From assembly GCF_014898815.1 (NCBI RefSeq), contig NW_026515468.1, forward strand, positions 682,001-746,000: a stretch of DNA of 64,000 nucleotides, given 5' to 3'. Every line of letters begins with the position of its first letter. Positions within the stretch are counted from its first letter, which is position 1. This stretch comes from Panonychus citri. Its lineage: Eukaryota > Arthropoda > Arachnida > Trombidiformes > Tetranychidae. Both the position numbers and the translations under genes were made by a program. Under the pieces are notes generated by a model, which saw only the letters and a list, made by a program, of their open reading frames with translations, was not told the origin of the DNA and did not search any database. This document shows, piece after piece, positions 45,870-57,976 of the stretch.

Positions 45870-48800
45870 TTCATTCTCTCTTTCTCTCTTTAGGTAACCT
45901 CTTCAAGATTAGCGCAAAGGTAACCCGAAGTGGCCACTTTCTAATATTGCGATGTTTTTTTACGCTTGACCAATACAACAAATGGGAGTCACAAAGAGTT
46001 AAAATGTTTCTTATGCTTAATTGTTGTTATCATCACCCCCGAATGCTGATGATGATGATGACAAGAAATTCAACTGGACACTACCCACTTTTGACCTTTA
46101 TATATCAAGAATAAACTTTCCTGGTTGCTCAGGATGAAAGTAAGACATTTACGAAAGAGGATAAAATAAAGGCTCACCTTTTCTCTTACTGACCAGTCTC
46201 ATTTACTCACTTTTTTCTCTATTGTTTCCAAATCTCGTTCATTAAGATTGTCCATTCATATTATCTACTATTTCGTAATTTTCACTCTAACCATTAACTC
46301 TGTCATCTTCTCGTATTATCACTTGCCCCTTATCAAATGGTCAACAGGGCAACAATTTGAATATTACACAATTTAATTGAAATGATGTTGAACTTATCTC
46401 AGTAAATTTGATTACTTTTAATTAACTCGCTGATTACTCAGGCCTTGAATTACCTTAATTGGACGTGAGAAAGGTAACAATCAGTTGATCTACTTTCACT
46501 CTCACGTTGGTCAACCTGTTAAATCATTAAAGTTTTTCATTGTTACCATTGTCCAGCAGAAAGTGAATATATTACAATTAAAAAAAGATTCACAACAATC
46601 AGAATCAAAAACAAAAGCAAAACAACTGACCATCATATGAATGTCCATTTGACAATCAATTGGAAGCGGAAATTAAAGAGTAAGCTTAGACTTCCGTCCA
46701 GATCAATAACTTGGCTACAACTTTCACATTCGCAATTTTTAATTAACTATTTCATAATTACATTCTGAAATAATTTATTTATCATAGTTACAATTAAATC
46801 TTTATTCAATAGTTTGATTAAATAGACAATCAAGTAACTGACCAACTCTAAATTCTTAATGATCAGAAAATTCTCTCTCATTTTGATAACTTTAGGGTTA
46901 ATTGTTTGCTGATTTACTATTACTATCAACTTATCTTATCGACAATTCACTTAAAACCATTTAAATTGTAGCTAAATTGTTGTGCGGTCAGCAACTGAAT
47001 TAACAATAGTCACAAGAACAACAATTGTCCTTCAAAATTAAATGGATGGAAAAAAGTTTTTTTCTTACAACTTCTTGAATATTAACTGACCACAACACTT
47101 AAACTGGACTCAATTAACATTATATCATCGACTCATTGTCTATTTTGATTGTTAATTGTAATCAGTGTATCTAATACAAATGATCATAATCATAATAATC
47201 AACATAATCATTGATCTTTCACCTTCAACAATTAAAATTACTTTCACTTGCCTTTTAATTGTTTCACTTTGAATTAAACTATATTTACAATTTAAATTGT
47301 TCCTTGAACTTTTGTTTTAGCTAAATTGTTGCAGTTAACTGATTGTTGTTATTAATTGATGAGCAACTGTCAGGAATGAATCAGTTAATTAATGATCAAC
47401 AGTATTTTGACTGTTTAATTATAATTGTTAATGATGACAATTAACAATATTTAAAGGGACAGGTTAAGGTGAAAATTGATTAAAACAATTTAAATTGTTA
47501 ATCATCCTTGGAATTAGTTTATTAATTAATCCAATTATTTCTCAGGGTTGGTGTTTAATTGTATGCAATTAATTTAGTCTACACATTATCAGATACAAAT
47601 TGCTTCTAACTATTCACACTAATCCTTTATTATTGTGATGATTAACTTTGATTACCAACAATTTACCAATCAGCTTGTTGTCATAATGTTAATATTTAAA
47701 TTGAATTAATCAAATAATTCAAGTTAATTTCCGTTCTCATCATGGGAATGAGATGAATTATGGTGAATTAACCACTCACATTTAGTTGGCAACAATTAAC
47801 ATTTCATCGCATTGGTTTTTCATCTTAAATTGACAATTAGACAAGACTAATATTGTAATTAGTGTAACCAGCAATCAACAATTAAAACGTATTTTCTATT
47901 ACCTTGATCATTAAACTTAAAACTTTAACCTTGACGGTCAACATTAATGGGAAAATTTCACCAACTATTAACTACTACTAAATTTCAATGTTAATCAACG
48001 TAATCAATTACGTAGAAACCAGATTACCAACTTAATCATCAACGTTAATCCAGTTTTGATGAAAATTTTCCCCGAACACACAAAAACCAAATGATTGCCA
48101 TCAGTTAATCACAATTAACTCTGATAACTTGTAATCAAGATATTAATGTTAATCATATTATCATAGTTTTTGATTGTCATCAACCATTTAAGTTGATCTG
48201 TTTTCTGATTAAGGTTACAATCAGTTGATTGTTAAATCACGTTGATAATATTTGATAATCTTTGTGAGATTGGAAAATACAAACAAAAAGTTAACATTCA
48301 AACTGATTAACTAATTAAGATCAATCTAAATACAATTAACTAATGATATTTGAAAATGAATTGTTCCACTTTCTCTAATCATCATCTTTTCATATTTGAT
48401 TTAGTTTCTAATTGTTCCTCCAATAATTTAACGTTTCTCTTAATCGTAAAGGTCACTCAATCACTTAACTGACCATTGAAACAATAATGACCATTATCAT
48501 CAATGAGTTAGTTAAATATATAAATATTACTGGTCAGTTTTTGACATTAAAAGTTTTTGTCAAATTAGCAATTAATCAAATTTTGTTGATTGTCTCAACT
48601 TTCCAGGCAATTTTTTCATTCACAAATCAATTAATAGAGTAATTAGACAATTTAAATGAATATCAATTGAAGGACAATTTTGACTTGTAACAATCAATTG
48701 ATTGTTACGAAAAGTGCTCTTGTCAACCCCAATACTTTTAACAATGGACCATTTTCTTGTTAATCAGTTTTAATTGTGATCATTGATCTCTTTTGTATGA

Positions 48801-51723
48801 TCAATAAATTATCATGATTAACAAGCTACAGATTAAACAGTTAATCTGATTGATTAACCTAAATATTGATGATAATTAGCTTGGTTCAAGAGATTAAGTT
48901 TTCCAGCCAAAAAAAGTTTCTTACAATTAGTTGGACTGACCAGTGATTATGATTGTTGACCAAGTTAATTAAGTTAACTACCAAGATAGTCAAGTAGCTT
49001 AATTGGTTCCATATGATTCAGACTGATTGAAATTATTATTATTAAATTGTTTCGGTTCAATAGATTTGGTGAGATTTCTGATTAACAGTATTGATCAATC
49101 AATACCAATGATTTGATTGACCTTTACAATTAAAACTAATTGTTGGACAAGAAAAGTAGATGAAATTTCAATGTTACCTTGAAATAAATTTTTCTATTGA
49201 TATAATTAGGTAACAATTAGTTTATCAATAGAATCAACAATTTATCGAGAGTCGAAAAAAAGTTTTCCAATATCAATCTAATAACTGATATCGTTCATGA
49301 TTGTAAGTTAATCAAATTAAATTGTTCTGGTTGTTACCATGTTAAATATGAAGCAATTAAATTAATCCATTGACAATTATTATTATTGATAATCAACAAC
49401 AATTTAGAGTCAATTGTATTCAAGCTTGACCAAAGGTAAGTTTAATCAGCTCAAGGTGAATTGTTGTTGTTGATTATGATGATTAGTTAATTTAATAACA
49501 ATAGTTAATAAACATTTTCATTGATACAATTATGATTAAGTTTAACTTGGTAAGTAAACAATTTAATGTATCGTTTAACCTTAACAATTAAGCAACAATG
49601 AAGATTTAACAGTTAACAATTTAAATACATAATAATCAGATGATAATGATAATTAAAGTTAAGAAAAGTTTAGTTAACTTTTTAAAAACCTAATCTAATT
49701 TTTCCTCGTTTTTTACAATTCATTATAAATTGTTGAACAATTTAAATTGTTAATCATTAGAGAGAGAGAGAGATGGTAACAATGATTAACTGTTAACCAT
49801 AATTAAGATAATTAACAATCAATTTTGAAAAGAAATCATGTCATTATCATTAAGATTTCTGTCCAGCGATTAATCAATCTAATCAATTGTGACTCTAATA
49901 CATTTGCAGTTTTGATTATCTTTTGGTGTATCAAGAATTCAATTGTTAAAAGTTACAATTAATTAATTTAATAGTTTCGAATATGGAAATAGATTAAATT
50001 GTTAACACAATTAAATACTGAATTAAATGCTTTTTTACCCTTTTTGAAAATTGTTTAATTGTTGTAATGAATAAGAAACTTTTTCGAGACGATTAATTGT
50101 TTGAAAATCTTTTACTTGATTTCTTAGATTACTATTAACATAATTAGTTGACAATTAAGTTAAAAACAAGTAGCAATTGTCACAATTAGTGATGTTGATT
50201 AAAATTATCGTTATTCGTTAATTGTTGTTAAATTGTTAACTCTTTTAATTATTAAGCTTTCAAGGTCATTTGGATGATCGTCCAACTTTTAATTGGAAAA
50301 TTAGACTGACCACCATTATATTATCACTATAATCATGATTACAATTAATACGTTGATAGTTTGATTAAGATTGATTGTTGATGATAAAAAAATTGTTTAT
50401 TAATTGCTGTTAGTTTGAACATGAATGAGTTTAGTTTAATTGTGTTGGATTAACCAATTAAAACTTTTGGTTACTCAGTTTTTAAATCATTGTTAATTGT
50501 GATGATAATAAGAGTTAGTTAATTGTTAATCTGTTAATTAAGGTAAACACAAAGCTAACTACTGTTTGAACCTGTTGGTACATGAGAAAATAATTACAAT
50601 TTGTAGTTTATTGATAAATTTAATTTAGTTGGTTTTTTTATTGATCAAAATATTGTTACATTTTGAATAAATTGATAATCAATGATTAAAATGCTGTCTA
50701 TTGATTGTTACAATTGTGATTGATACATAATCAAATGGTTCAGCTTGATTGTGTATGGTTTGACTTTTTCCAGGTAAAATTAATTCAAATTGTATCAATT
50801 TTCAAAGTTAATCAATCACAATTAACGATATTGACTATTAATCAGTAACCATTTAATTATACAATGTATTATAATAAATGTTAAACATTGAAACATTTTT
50901 ATAATCAATCAAATCTCAACAATTAGCTGATTCAATCTTAATTGTGTAATTAAAAGATTTGAGTCTTGATTTTGTTGTATAAAGTTGCTCATCATTTCTA
51001 GTACTGATTATCTTATCATGTTAATTGTGAGAAATTTAAAATTCAATCTACTTAAATTGTTTCAAATACAATTGTATATGTTATCAAATAATTAGAATTG
51101 TGTCCAATTAATGTTGCCATCTACTAGCACCTCGAGTAACCAAAAATGTGACCTAATTTTTTTGATCGAGAAAATTTTCAACACTTTCGATTATAATTAA
51201 CTTGATGGTTGATTGATTGTTGAAACTTTTTTACTCCCAGTCAAGTTACACATTGATTGTGAATCTTAATAATGATGTGAGTTACATGTAATCAATTTGA
51301 ATAATGGAACAATCAATGCTTGAATTGATTATCGAAAATTTAATGAAAGTTGCAACTTATCAATTTTGATTACTCTTATCGCTGGAATAATTTCATTCAT
51401 CAAACGTTTATCGCTCATTTCGCTCCAATCGATCGTAGCTTATTGAAAGCTTTGCCCATAAAACTTTGCAAAGGTATCGTAAGGATGATATGGTATCATC
51501 GTACGGCTTTGAATTAACTTTCACTTTTCAATCAGCTTAATCCATATCTTAAAATGTAAGATGATGGAAGACCAGTTAATCCAATCATTTTAAATCATAT
51601 CCAAATATCAATAGTTAATTAACTTTCAGTAGATTACTTGCTATTTCAGATCTCAAAAACGATGGAAAAGTTGTCAGGTCCGGCACTTTGATTTTTTTAC
51701 TTTGTAATTTGATGAAAAATCCA
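45870..51723. other. Gene-free AT-rich region
   Basis: There are 5.9 kb of AT-rich sequence dominated by short words such as AATTGTT, TTAATT and ATTGATT on both strands. All frames are short and lack codon pattern or splice sites. I see no transposon ends or RNA genes. Confidence 0.6.
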
Positions 51724-52212
51724 ATCATGAAATTTTACTTGCCAACTTTTTCGCTCAAACTGAAGCTTTGATGAAGGGAAGGAAAAGAGAGGAAACGGAA
51801 AAGGCAATGAAATCACAAGGCGTTGATACCAATGCATTGGGAAAAATTCTTGACCACAAGACATTTGAAGGAAATCGACCAACATCATCAATTATGGTCG
51901 ATAAAATGACCCCATTCACGTTGGGATCATTGATTGCTCTTTACGAACACAAAATCTTTGTTCAAGGAATCATTTGGAATATCAATTCATTTGATCAATG
52001 GGGAGTCGAGTTGGGCAAAGAATTGGCTAAGTCAATTGAGCCCGAACTTAATGACAACAATCAAGTAACTAGTCATGATTCGTCAACAAATGGATTGATT
52101 AACTTTTACAAAAAGATGAGAGGTTAAAGAAACAATTCAATTGTAAACAATTGTGATTTATTGGACAACTTACTATTGAAATGATATAATTTAATTACAT
52201 TTCTGTACTTGT
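51724..52212 (+). pseudogene. Partial inverted copy of the last glucose-6-phosphate isomerase exon
   Basis: The stretch matches the minus strand of 61,820-62,309, covering the last 118 or so codons, stop and about 80 bases of 3' untranslated sequence. I see one amino-acid difference (Ser for Ala near AMKxQGVDT). It still includes the SFDQWGVELGK active-site segment but lacks the rest of the enzyme, a start and a promoter. There is no A-tract at the end, so I read it as a DNA-level segmental copy. Confidence 0.88.
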
Positions 52213-52371
52213 GTGATTTGGGGTTGCTTGTGTGCCCGTTTGCTTGTCTTAGGCCGTCCGGGCCTTCATATGTCGATTTTGACCCTTTTAATGAAGACCT
52301 AACCTAACCTAATTTAAACAAACATAGGGATACGTGTGACGAATGCCGTTAGCACCACCTCCAACCATTAA
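52213..52371. other. Short unique stretch with three CCTAA units
   Basis: CCTAACCTAACCTAA at 52298-52312 is three units of the arthropod telomere repeat, or a transposon-end motif. An imperfect hairpin (AGGCC/GGGCCT) lies about 40 bases before it. Confidence 0.5.
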
Positions 52372-52740
52372 CTAAGATCTTACCCCCAACTCAACATGTT
52401 TTAAGATGAGAGGCATGAGAGCATCAGCACTACGACAGTTATTAGGGCAGATTTCCAATCGATATCCTGATCCTCCTCTTTCAATCATACCGAGTATCCA
52501 TGTTCCCTCAACCATCCGTCCTCTGTTGTACTTTCTCTTGCCGATCTTGCGCTCGTCAATCTCGACAACAGTTCACGCTCCTCCAATTTTACCACTATCC
52601 TGATAACCTCTATCTAACGCAGCCATACATACCTCATGGTAGTAGCTCAACACATCAGATACCGTTTCTGTGGAAATTGTTGTCGCTAAAATCCTGGCTT
52701 CATTGACGATTTGGCGAAAGTCATAACCAGCAAAGAAGCA
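52372..52740 (-). pseudogene. Merlin/ISXO2-type DDE transposase relic
   Basis: The minus strand reads a continuous family-like segment with one in-frame TGA near 52,573. It has a helical part (TVSDVLSYYHEV), then VVEIDERKIGKRKYNRGR (the first catalytic Asp with its Lys/Arg-rich run), GTWILGMIERG, and SADALMPLILKHVELG. This order is characteristic of ISXO2/IS1016 transposases, which in animals form the Merlin superfamily. The second Asp and the rest are missing. No terminal repeats were recognised. Confidence 0.75.
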
Positions 52741-53230
52741 GTAGGTTATGAGGATTCAGGTTTAATTGGGCCCGAAAGGTAAAGAGAGTTGATTAAATAA
52801 GTTATGTATTCAACAATTTCCCTTGGTGATTTGTCTTGTATTTCTTTGATGCACTTTAGATGTTTTTGTGCTTGAAACTTGTTCGACGCCCTGAGGAAAA
52901 CCGTAGCTCTTCTATCCACCTCTTATAACAGCTCAAGGGGCTGATCCAATCTTTATTTATCTGATTTATCGATTTCGTAAATATTTCTAGATTTGATAGC
53001 TGCTGAAAATGTTTCTCTTATTCTTCGCTCTTACTAACGTAAGTTTTTTTGCCTTCGAGTTTCTTTTCTTTAAATTTAAGTAAGCTTTATGGTTAAATTT
53101 CCTCGTTGGTGTTATGGTTCAGTTCCTAGGGAAATAAAATTTTGGATCTAAATACAATAATAGCAAGCAATCAATAGGAATTTGGAGTTCATGTAAAAAA
53201 TAAAAGAAACAGTTTAGATTTAAATTCAAC
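52741..53230. other. Gap without recognisable features
   Basis: Nothing beyond AT-rich sequence is seen between the transposase relic and the repeat fragment before the LTR. Confidence 0.4.
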
Positions 53231-53294
53231 TTGCTTTACATAAGATAACATTACAGTTCAAGCAAGTAAAATCAAGAGAAGTTCGATGCTACTA
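53231..53294 (+). repeat. Fragment of the 56.6 kb repeat family
   Basis: The stretch is nearly identical to 56,572-56,630. The LTR retrotransposon begins directly after it, so the element seems to have inserted into a copy of this repeat. Confidence 0.75.
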
Positions 53295-53353
53295 TGATCT
53301 AATAATGATAATTGTTACTAACCAAGTTTGTTAAAGTTATAAACAGCGTACTT

Positions 53354-53387
53354 AACATTATCGGTTTATATAGCAACCGATAATGTT
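53354..53387 (+). repeat. Perfect 13-bp inverted repeat around TATATAGC in the LTR
   Basis: AACATTATCGGTT (53354-53366) and AACCGATAATGTT (53375-53387) are exact inverted copies around an 8-base TATATAGC loop. The TATATA could be the LTR promoter, and the arms could be a dimeric factor site or RNA hairpin. Confidence 0.85.
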
Positions 53388-53456
53388 CATATAATTAATT
53401 TGTATCAATTTAATAAAAGAAATAGTAACGGTTTGGATATAACCTGAAAAGGTTAA

Positions 53457-53506
53457 ATTGATTCTCTCTCTACGTGTTTAATTGATTCTCTCTCTACGTG
53501 TTTAAT
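53457..53506 (+). repeat. 25-bp direct repeat, two copies, in the LTR
   Basis: TTGATTCTCTCTCTACGTGT plus TTAA occurs twice in tandem near the 3' end of the putative LTR. Confidence 0.8.
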
Positions 53507-53916
53507 TGTTACCAACAGTTTAAGTGATCAGAATTTTTCCCAACAATTTGGTGGCCAGTGTGAGGGCGAAAAGAAAAGTGTTTACTTTTGTGGTAATTCG
53601 TATTTTTCGATTCTAAACAAATTATCTAACGTTAACTTTCATTCAATCTCAACCTGAACGGTTTGTGGTCGTGACCAAATCAACGAATTCAACTAAACCA
53701 ATACAACTAAACAAACGTATAATAATTTTCTTTCCCTTTCGATTGTAACAATAAAGTTGAGTTAAACTCAACTCTCAATCACCAATAAATAACAATAAAA
53801 ACTATCAAATCAGGATTCAAGAGCGTAAATTCACGGACGTGTGGTCGACCCAAAGTAAGTCGATTGGTAATCGCTACCTCTCTCTTTCATCACTTCCAAT
53901 GCTGAATCAGTTAAAC

Positions 53917-54301
53917 AGTCAGTGAAGACTAATTTAACGACCTTAACTTATCATAAAATGAACCTTACCCTGTTCCGATTTGTGATAGTTAAAACGAAGT
54001 CAGTGAAGACTCTTTTGACTCTAACTCTTGACTAATTTCCTTTAAAAAGTTCGTTCCATCATTTAAATTCACGTTAAGATCAAGGTAACCATTACCAAAT
54101 TGAATCAGATAATACTAACCTTAGGTTTCCATCTAGAATAATTAATATCGTTTGAAATCGATAGGTCCTACTCATACAATTATCGATGATAGCAACCAAT
54201 CCAGTAAAGATTTAGTTGAAAAACGAGTCAGTGAAGACTCACCTTGTCACATTTTGTCAGTAAAGACGAATGTAACACCTAAATTCAAGTCAGTGAAGAC
54301 T
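53917..54301 (+). repeat. AGTCAGTGAAGACT motif, four exact copies and one variant
   Basis: The 14-base motif is at 53917-53930, 53998-54011, 54226-54239 and 54288-54301, with a variant (TGTCAGTAAAGACG) near 54,255-54,268. Its AGTC...GACT ends can pair. All lie in the leader between the primer site and gag. Confidence 0.9.
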
Positions 54302-54580
54302 AAGAATTTGTGTCTTCTGGATTGATTGAACCCTGCCTTCACTCACCCAATCCTTTCATAAAATTGTATGCTTAACCTTAGATTAATTTCCTTTCTCATA
54401 AATTGTGTTTAAAATTCATTTGGTTCATATAACGAGTATATATAACCTTCTTTTGACTTTGAGCTTTACTCTGTAATCAGTTCATTAATCAGTTGCTCCA
54501 ACAGTTAATCTAGATAACTAGTAATTGTTTATTCTCCCGATCAATTTTCAGATTAATTTTGACCTCATCTCTCAATTATA

Positions 54581-55444
54581 ATGACTTCTAGACCTGAACC
54601 TTTGGATTCTGAGTCCAATGATAATCAGTTTAATCAATCAAATCAATCAAATCAAGCTAACCCATCAATAATACGTGTCAATCTTTCGAACCTATTGAAA
54701 AACCATGTGACTATTGAACCTTTTAAGTGTGACAATGAAGATGTAATTGACTGGTTGTTACAATTCGAATTAGCATCTCGAGCTTTAGGGTTAAACGCTG
54801 AAGAAATGTTTAAGATTATCCCCTTTTACCTTCAAGGTTCAGCTCGTCGCTGGTAAAACCTTACCTTCCGCTCTTATGCTGCCAGTGTAAAACCTCAAAC
54901 TTACGAAGAGTTAAGGGAAAAAATGATTTTTTGTCTTTGCTCAGCTGATTATCGAACTCACCTCTCTCAGCAACTTCACAATAGTAAACAGAGGCCAGGT
55001 CAACCAACCACTAGCTTCATCTACGAGATACAAGAACTTTGCTTCAGAATGACTAGCCAAATGCCCGAAAACTTGATGATTAGTTTCATTTCTGCGAGAT
55101 TCTTACCCCAAATTAAATTCCTTATTACATTACAAAATCCAAAAACATTAGATGAACTCATCTCAGCTGCTAAGTTAGCCGATAAAGCCATTACCAGTGA
55201 TGAGGTCAAAATTAACCATGTACTTAGTCTTTAAGCTAATCAATCGAACTCAATTGAAAAGAAATTATTAACAAAACTCAACCAGTTACAATCAAAGTTC
55301 AATCAATATGAAAAGAAGCTAAATGATCTCACTGACAGAAATCACAATCCAAACAGAATTAGTTGCAATTTTTGTGGTCATAGAGGTCATAGTGAAGAAA
55401 ATTGTCGATTTAAAATATCAGCTCTTCAGACTAATAGCTTCTAG
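54581..55444 (+). pseudogene. Retrotransposon Gag, two in-frame stops
   Basis: One frame runs from ATG at 54581 to TAG at 55442-55444, broken only by TAA at 54854 and 55232. The first part has IEPFKCDNEDVIDWLLQFEL and IIPFYLQGSARRW, a typical Gypsy capsid start. The middle resembles capsid helices. The end has a CX2CX4HX4C zinc knuckle (CNFCGHRGHSEENC, near 55,365). Gag packages the element RNA into particles. Confidence 0.8.
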
Positions 55445-55449
55445 TCAGT

Positions 55450-55860
55450 TAACAGTCAACTCACTCAGCCTATTGATTGTAACAACAGTTCAAGTAATTG
55501 ATCGATTACCAAAACAATTCAGTGTCCTGGTCGGTCAAGATGTCATGTCAAAAGCTAACATTATAATTGATTGCTCAGCCGGTAGAGTTCATATAAATAG
55601 TCAACCAACAAGACAAATTGATACCAAAGCAACTGATTTAAGTGAATCTGAGACTATGAATGGAAGTGAATTTGATACTGTTGATGTTGATAATATAAGC
55701 AAATCATTGAACCTCGAAATTGACAGTGAAGTCAGTGATGAGGATAAAAATAAAATACATGAATAAACTGATGAATTCAGAGATGTGTTTGCAACGACCC
55801 AAAAAGAAATAGGGCGATCCGGTTTATTCACTCACTCTATTGACATCGACAATCATCAAT
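55450..55860 (+). pseudogene. Retrotransposon Pol fragment (protease end and RT start)
   Basis: A frame through 55,323-55,766 contains LPKQFSVLVGQDVM, which fits the last strands of a retroviral-type aspartic protease. After one in-frame stop, the same frame has FRDVFATTQKEIGRSGLFTH, which fits the start of Gypsy reverse transcriptase. The catalytic YxDD part is not in the window because the element is cut at about 55,860. Confidence 0.65.
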
Positions 55861-57355
55861 AATAAATCTGCTAAGTTTTCAAAGAGGGCTGTTGGCGAAG
55901 ACCTTCTCTCAAGTATTGTCAACGGTTAAATGGAACATCCCACGTGGAAGAGGTCCAAAAAATTGTGGATTATTCAACGAAACATTCCGAAATTTAAACA
56001 ACACTACTACTATTTTGACTTCCTCAATGAGGAAGTTGAATTGGTTTCATTGTTAATGTCTTTGTAGAGTGAAAATTAAAGAAATGGTTAATAAAATTAC
56101 TTTAATCAACTGAAAATCGTCTTTTTTCATTTTCTTGCAAATGCTGCATTCGCTTGAAAATAAGTTTTAGTTTATTAAACAAATCGCACGCGAGAAAGCA
56201 GATGAGATGAGCTTAATAGCCCTGAGTGAATTTAATTGATTAATCACACTGGTCACTCACATTTTCAATATTTCAACATACATTTTCGATACAATTAAAC
56301 AACGGTATATGTATCATGGTTACCGAGAAAAACTTATAAACATGCTTCGTTCAAATTTGTTAAGTTTAAAAAGTTTCCGCCGATCAAGACTCTTTATGGA
56401 GATCCGCTTCCTAAAAGAAAGGACATTAAGGTAAAAGTTTCTCTTGGCATAGATGATGTTTACACAAGATTCTTTAAGAGCATAATTACCCCCAGAACAG
56501 CTTTACGCTGATTACGCAAACGTTAAAATTAATACAAACTTTAACACTATTAGAGAAGTCAAAATAGAATTACATAAGATAACATTACAGTTCAAGCAAG
56601 TAAAATCAAGAGAAGTTCGATGCTACTATTTTTTTTGGGATGAAAGCCAAGAGAGCTATGGAAATAGCTGAAGATGAAAAAATCAATTTTTTCTTCTACA
56701 CACAGCAACTCAAAATACCAAATAGTCCAACTTATCTACGGAACGTCATCAAGATATATAAAACTGTCAATGAATACATTGACAACACATGATTTGGATT
56801 GGTAAGTTTAGGATTCTATTTGCCCTAAATTTCTTTGTTATTGTGATATCGAAAACTTTATGATAGCTTAAAGAGCAAATCAAAGTGACGAAATTTCACA
56901 ATTTAGGTGCTTGTAAAATTATTGGGAAATATTATTGATATGATTGCTTATCTTATAACAGCTTTAAAGCTACTTGAGACATAATAATAGCTATAAAAGG
57001 TAATCTTGGTGTGATCAATTGTCATATTAAAATATCAAGGTCATTCAAGTCATTGTTGAAAGAAAGCGTTTCAAGGTCATCTGAAGGTAATTCAACAAAA
57101 AAGATTTGGTTTAATTCGAGATTCATCAAATTTAATTGTTTGGCAAGTTTCTTGAAATTGATTTTCGATCTAGGATTGATGATTAAACCTCCGGATGTAA
57201 TGGACAAAATTTAGCTGATTATCTTTTGTTAATTTCCAAAGATATTAATTGTTTTCTTTTTCTAATAGAAAATGAGAATAAAAGAGGAAGATTCTTTACC
57301 AATCACGAATGAGGAAAAATTGATCAACAAAACTCAGGAGTTGAGGCAAAGTTAT
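55861..57355 (+). repeat. Repeat copy A (peptide-gene 3' end fused to gene-like repeat)
   Basis: The copy starts inside the last 21 codons of the secreted-peptide gene (same KR and AVGEDLLSSIVNG end), continues through its 3' end, and at about 56,338 joins a fragment of the repeat gene also seen in copy C. Copy B is offset by about 2,047 bases. A 28-codon frame (57,271-57,357) follows an intron-like pyrimidine tract and AG. The 5' part of the peptide gene is missing, so this copy cannot make the peptide. Confidence 0.75.
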
Positions 57356-57680
57356 TAAAACATATTTACATATTTAAGTAATATTTGTAAACATATTTTA
57401 GGTAAACATAACAAAGCATCTTAACAAGCATTAAAAACCCTACAAAATTATTATAATTTTAAATTATATCGATATTTACGCTCTCTCTCTTTTGTGTCTG
57501 CTCTCTTTCTTTCTTGCTGTCTTTTCTTTCTCTTTGTCTCCGTCTGTTTTTCTAGACTACACGTGCTCAAACGTTACTGTCGCTACAGTATGTTTAGTAT
57601 AATAATGACGCAAAACAATATATGAGTTGTTGCACAGCAAAAATGTTAATTATTTGAATAACTAATACCTGTATGTGATA
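57356..57680. other. Unique spacer before the secreted-peptide gene
   Basis: This is AT-rich sequence with a CT-rich stretch at about 57,480-57,550. It probably holds upstream control sequence of the peptide gene. Confidence 0.4.
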
Positions 57681-57682
57681 GG

Positions 57683-57690
57683 TATAAAAA
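57683..57690 (+). promoter_or_regulatory. TATA box of the secreted-peptide gene
   Basis: TATAAAAA at 57683 predicts a start near 57,713, giving a leader of about 70 bases to the ATG at 57782. Confidence 0.6.
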
Positions 57691-57781
57691 GGAACCGTTC
57701 TCAGTGAGTTTTTATCATTTTCAATCAATTCATCAACAAGTTCTCAAAAATTTTGTGTTCAAGTAAAAATTTTCATTCATA

Positions 57782-57976
57782 ATGAATTTTAATTTCTTCC
57801 AAATCATCATGGTTCTCGTTGCCTTAATCGGAGCTGCTTCAGCCGTTATTCAGAGTTCCTCCATTGCTGGTCCTTACAGACAAGTTAGAAATGCTGTCTA
57901 TCGTGATAATAAATCTGCTACGTTTTCAAAGAGGGCTGTTGGCGAAGACCTTCTCTCAAGTATTGTCAACGGTTAA
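57782..57976 (+). CDS. Small secreted peptide precursor, 64 aa
   Basis: The frame starts with a clear signal peptide (MNFNFFQIIMVLVALIGAASA, residues 1-21, listed with its cut after Ala). The pro-region ends in a Lys-Arg cleavage site at residues 50-51. The remainder, AVGEDLLSSIVNG, ends in Gly, the usual donor for C-terminal amidation. This layout suggests a processed peptide such as a neuropeptide or antimicrobial peptide; I do not recognise it. The TATA box is upstream and AATAAA follows near 58,120. A second frame after the stop has no Met or splice site of its own. Confidence 0.6.
   Translation: MNFNFFQIIMVLVALIGAASAVIQSSSIAGPYRQVRNAVYRDNKSATFSKRAVGEDLLSSIVNG

Larger units (their letters stand above)
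53295..55860 (+). mobile_element. Gypsy-like LTR retrotransposon, 3'-truncated
   Basis: A probable 5' LTR (53295-53545, TG...CA) is followed three bases later by TGGTGGCCAGTGTGAGGG, a plausible tRNA primer-binding site. Next come a 1 kb leader, gag with a zinc knuckle, and the end of a protease plus the start of reverse transcriptase. The element stops at about 55,860, where it joins copy A of another repeat; no 3' LTR is seen. In-frame stops show it is dead. Confidence 0.75.

Noticed and set aside
45870..51723. CRISPR array or tandem satellite in the AT-rich desert
   Set aside because: Short words recur but without regular spacing or conserved repeat units.
51724..52212. Isomerase copy as a processed (retro) pseudogene
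   Set aside because: The copy lies within one exon, ends without an A-tract and shows no target duplication, so retrotransposition cannot be supported.
52406..52706. Plus-strand frames of 65-68 codons
   Set aside because: They are shadows of the Merlin-type transposase relic, which reads on the minus strand.
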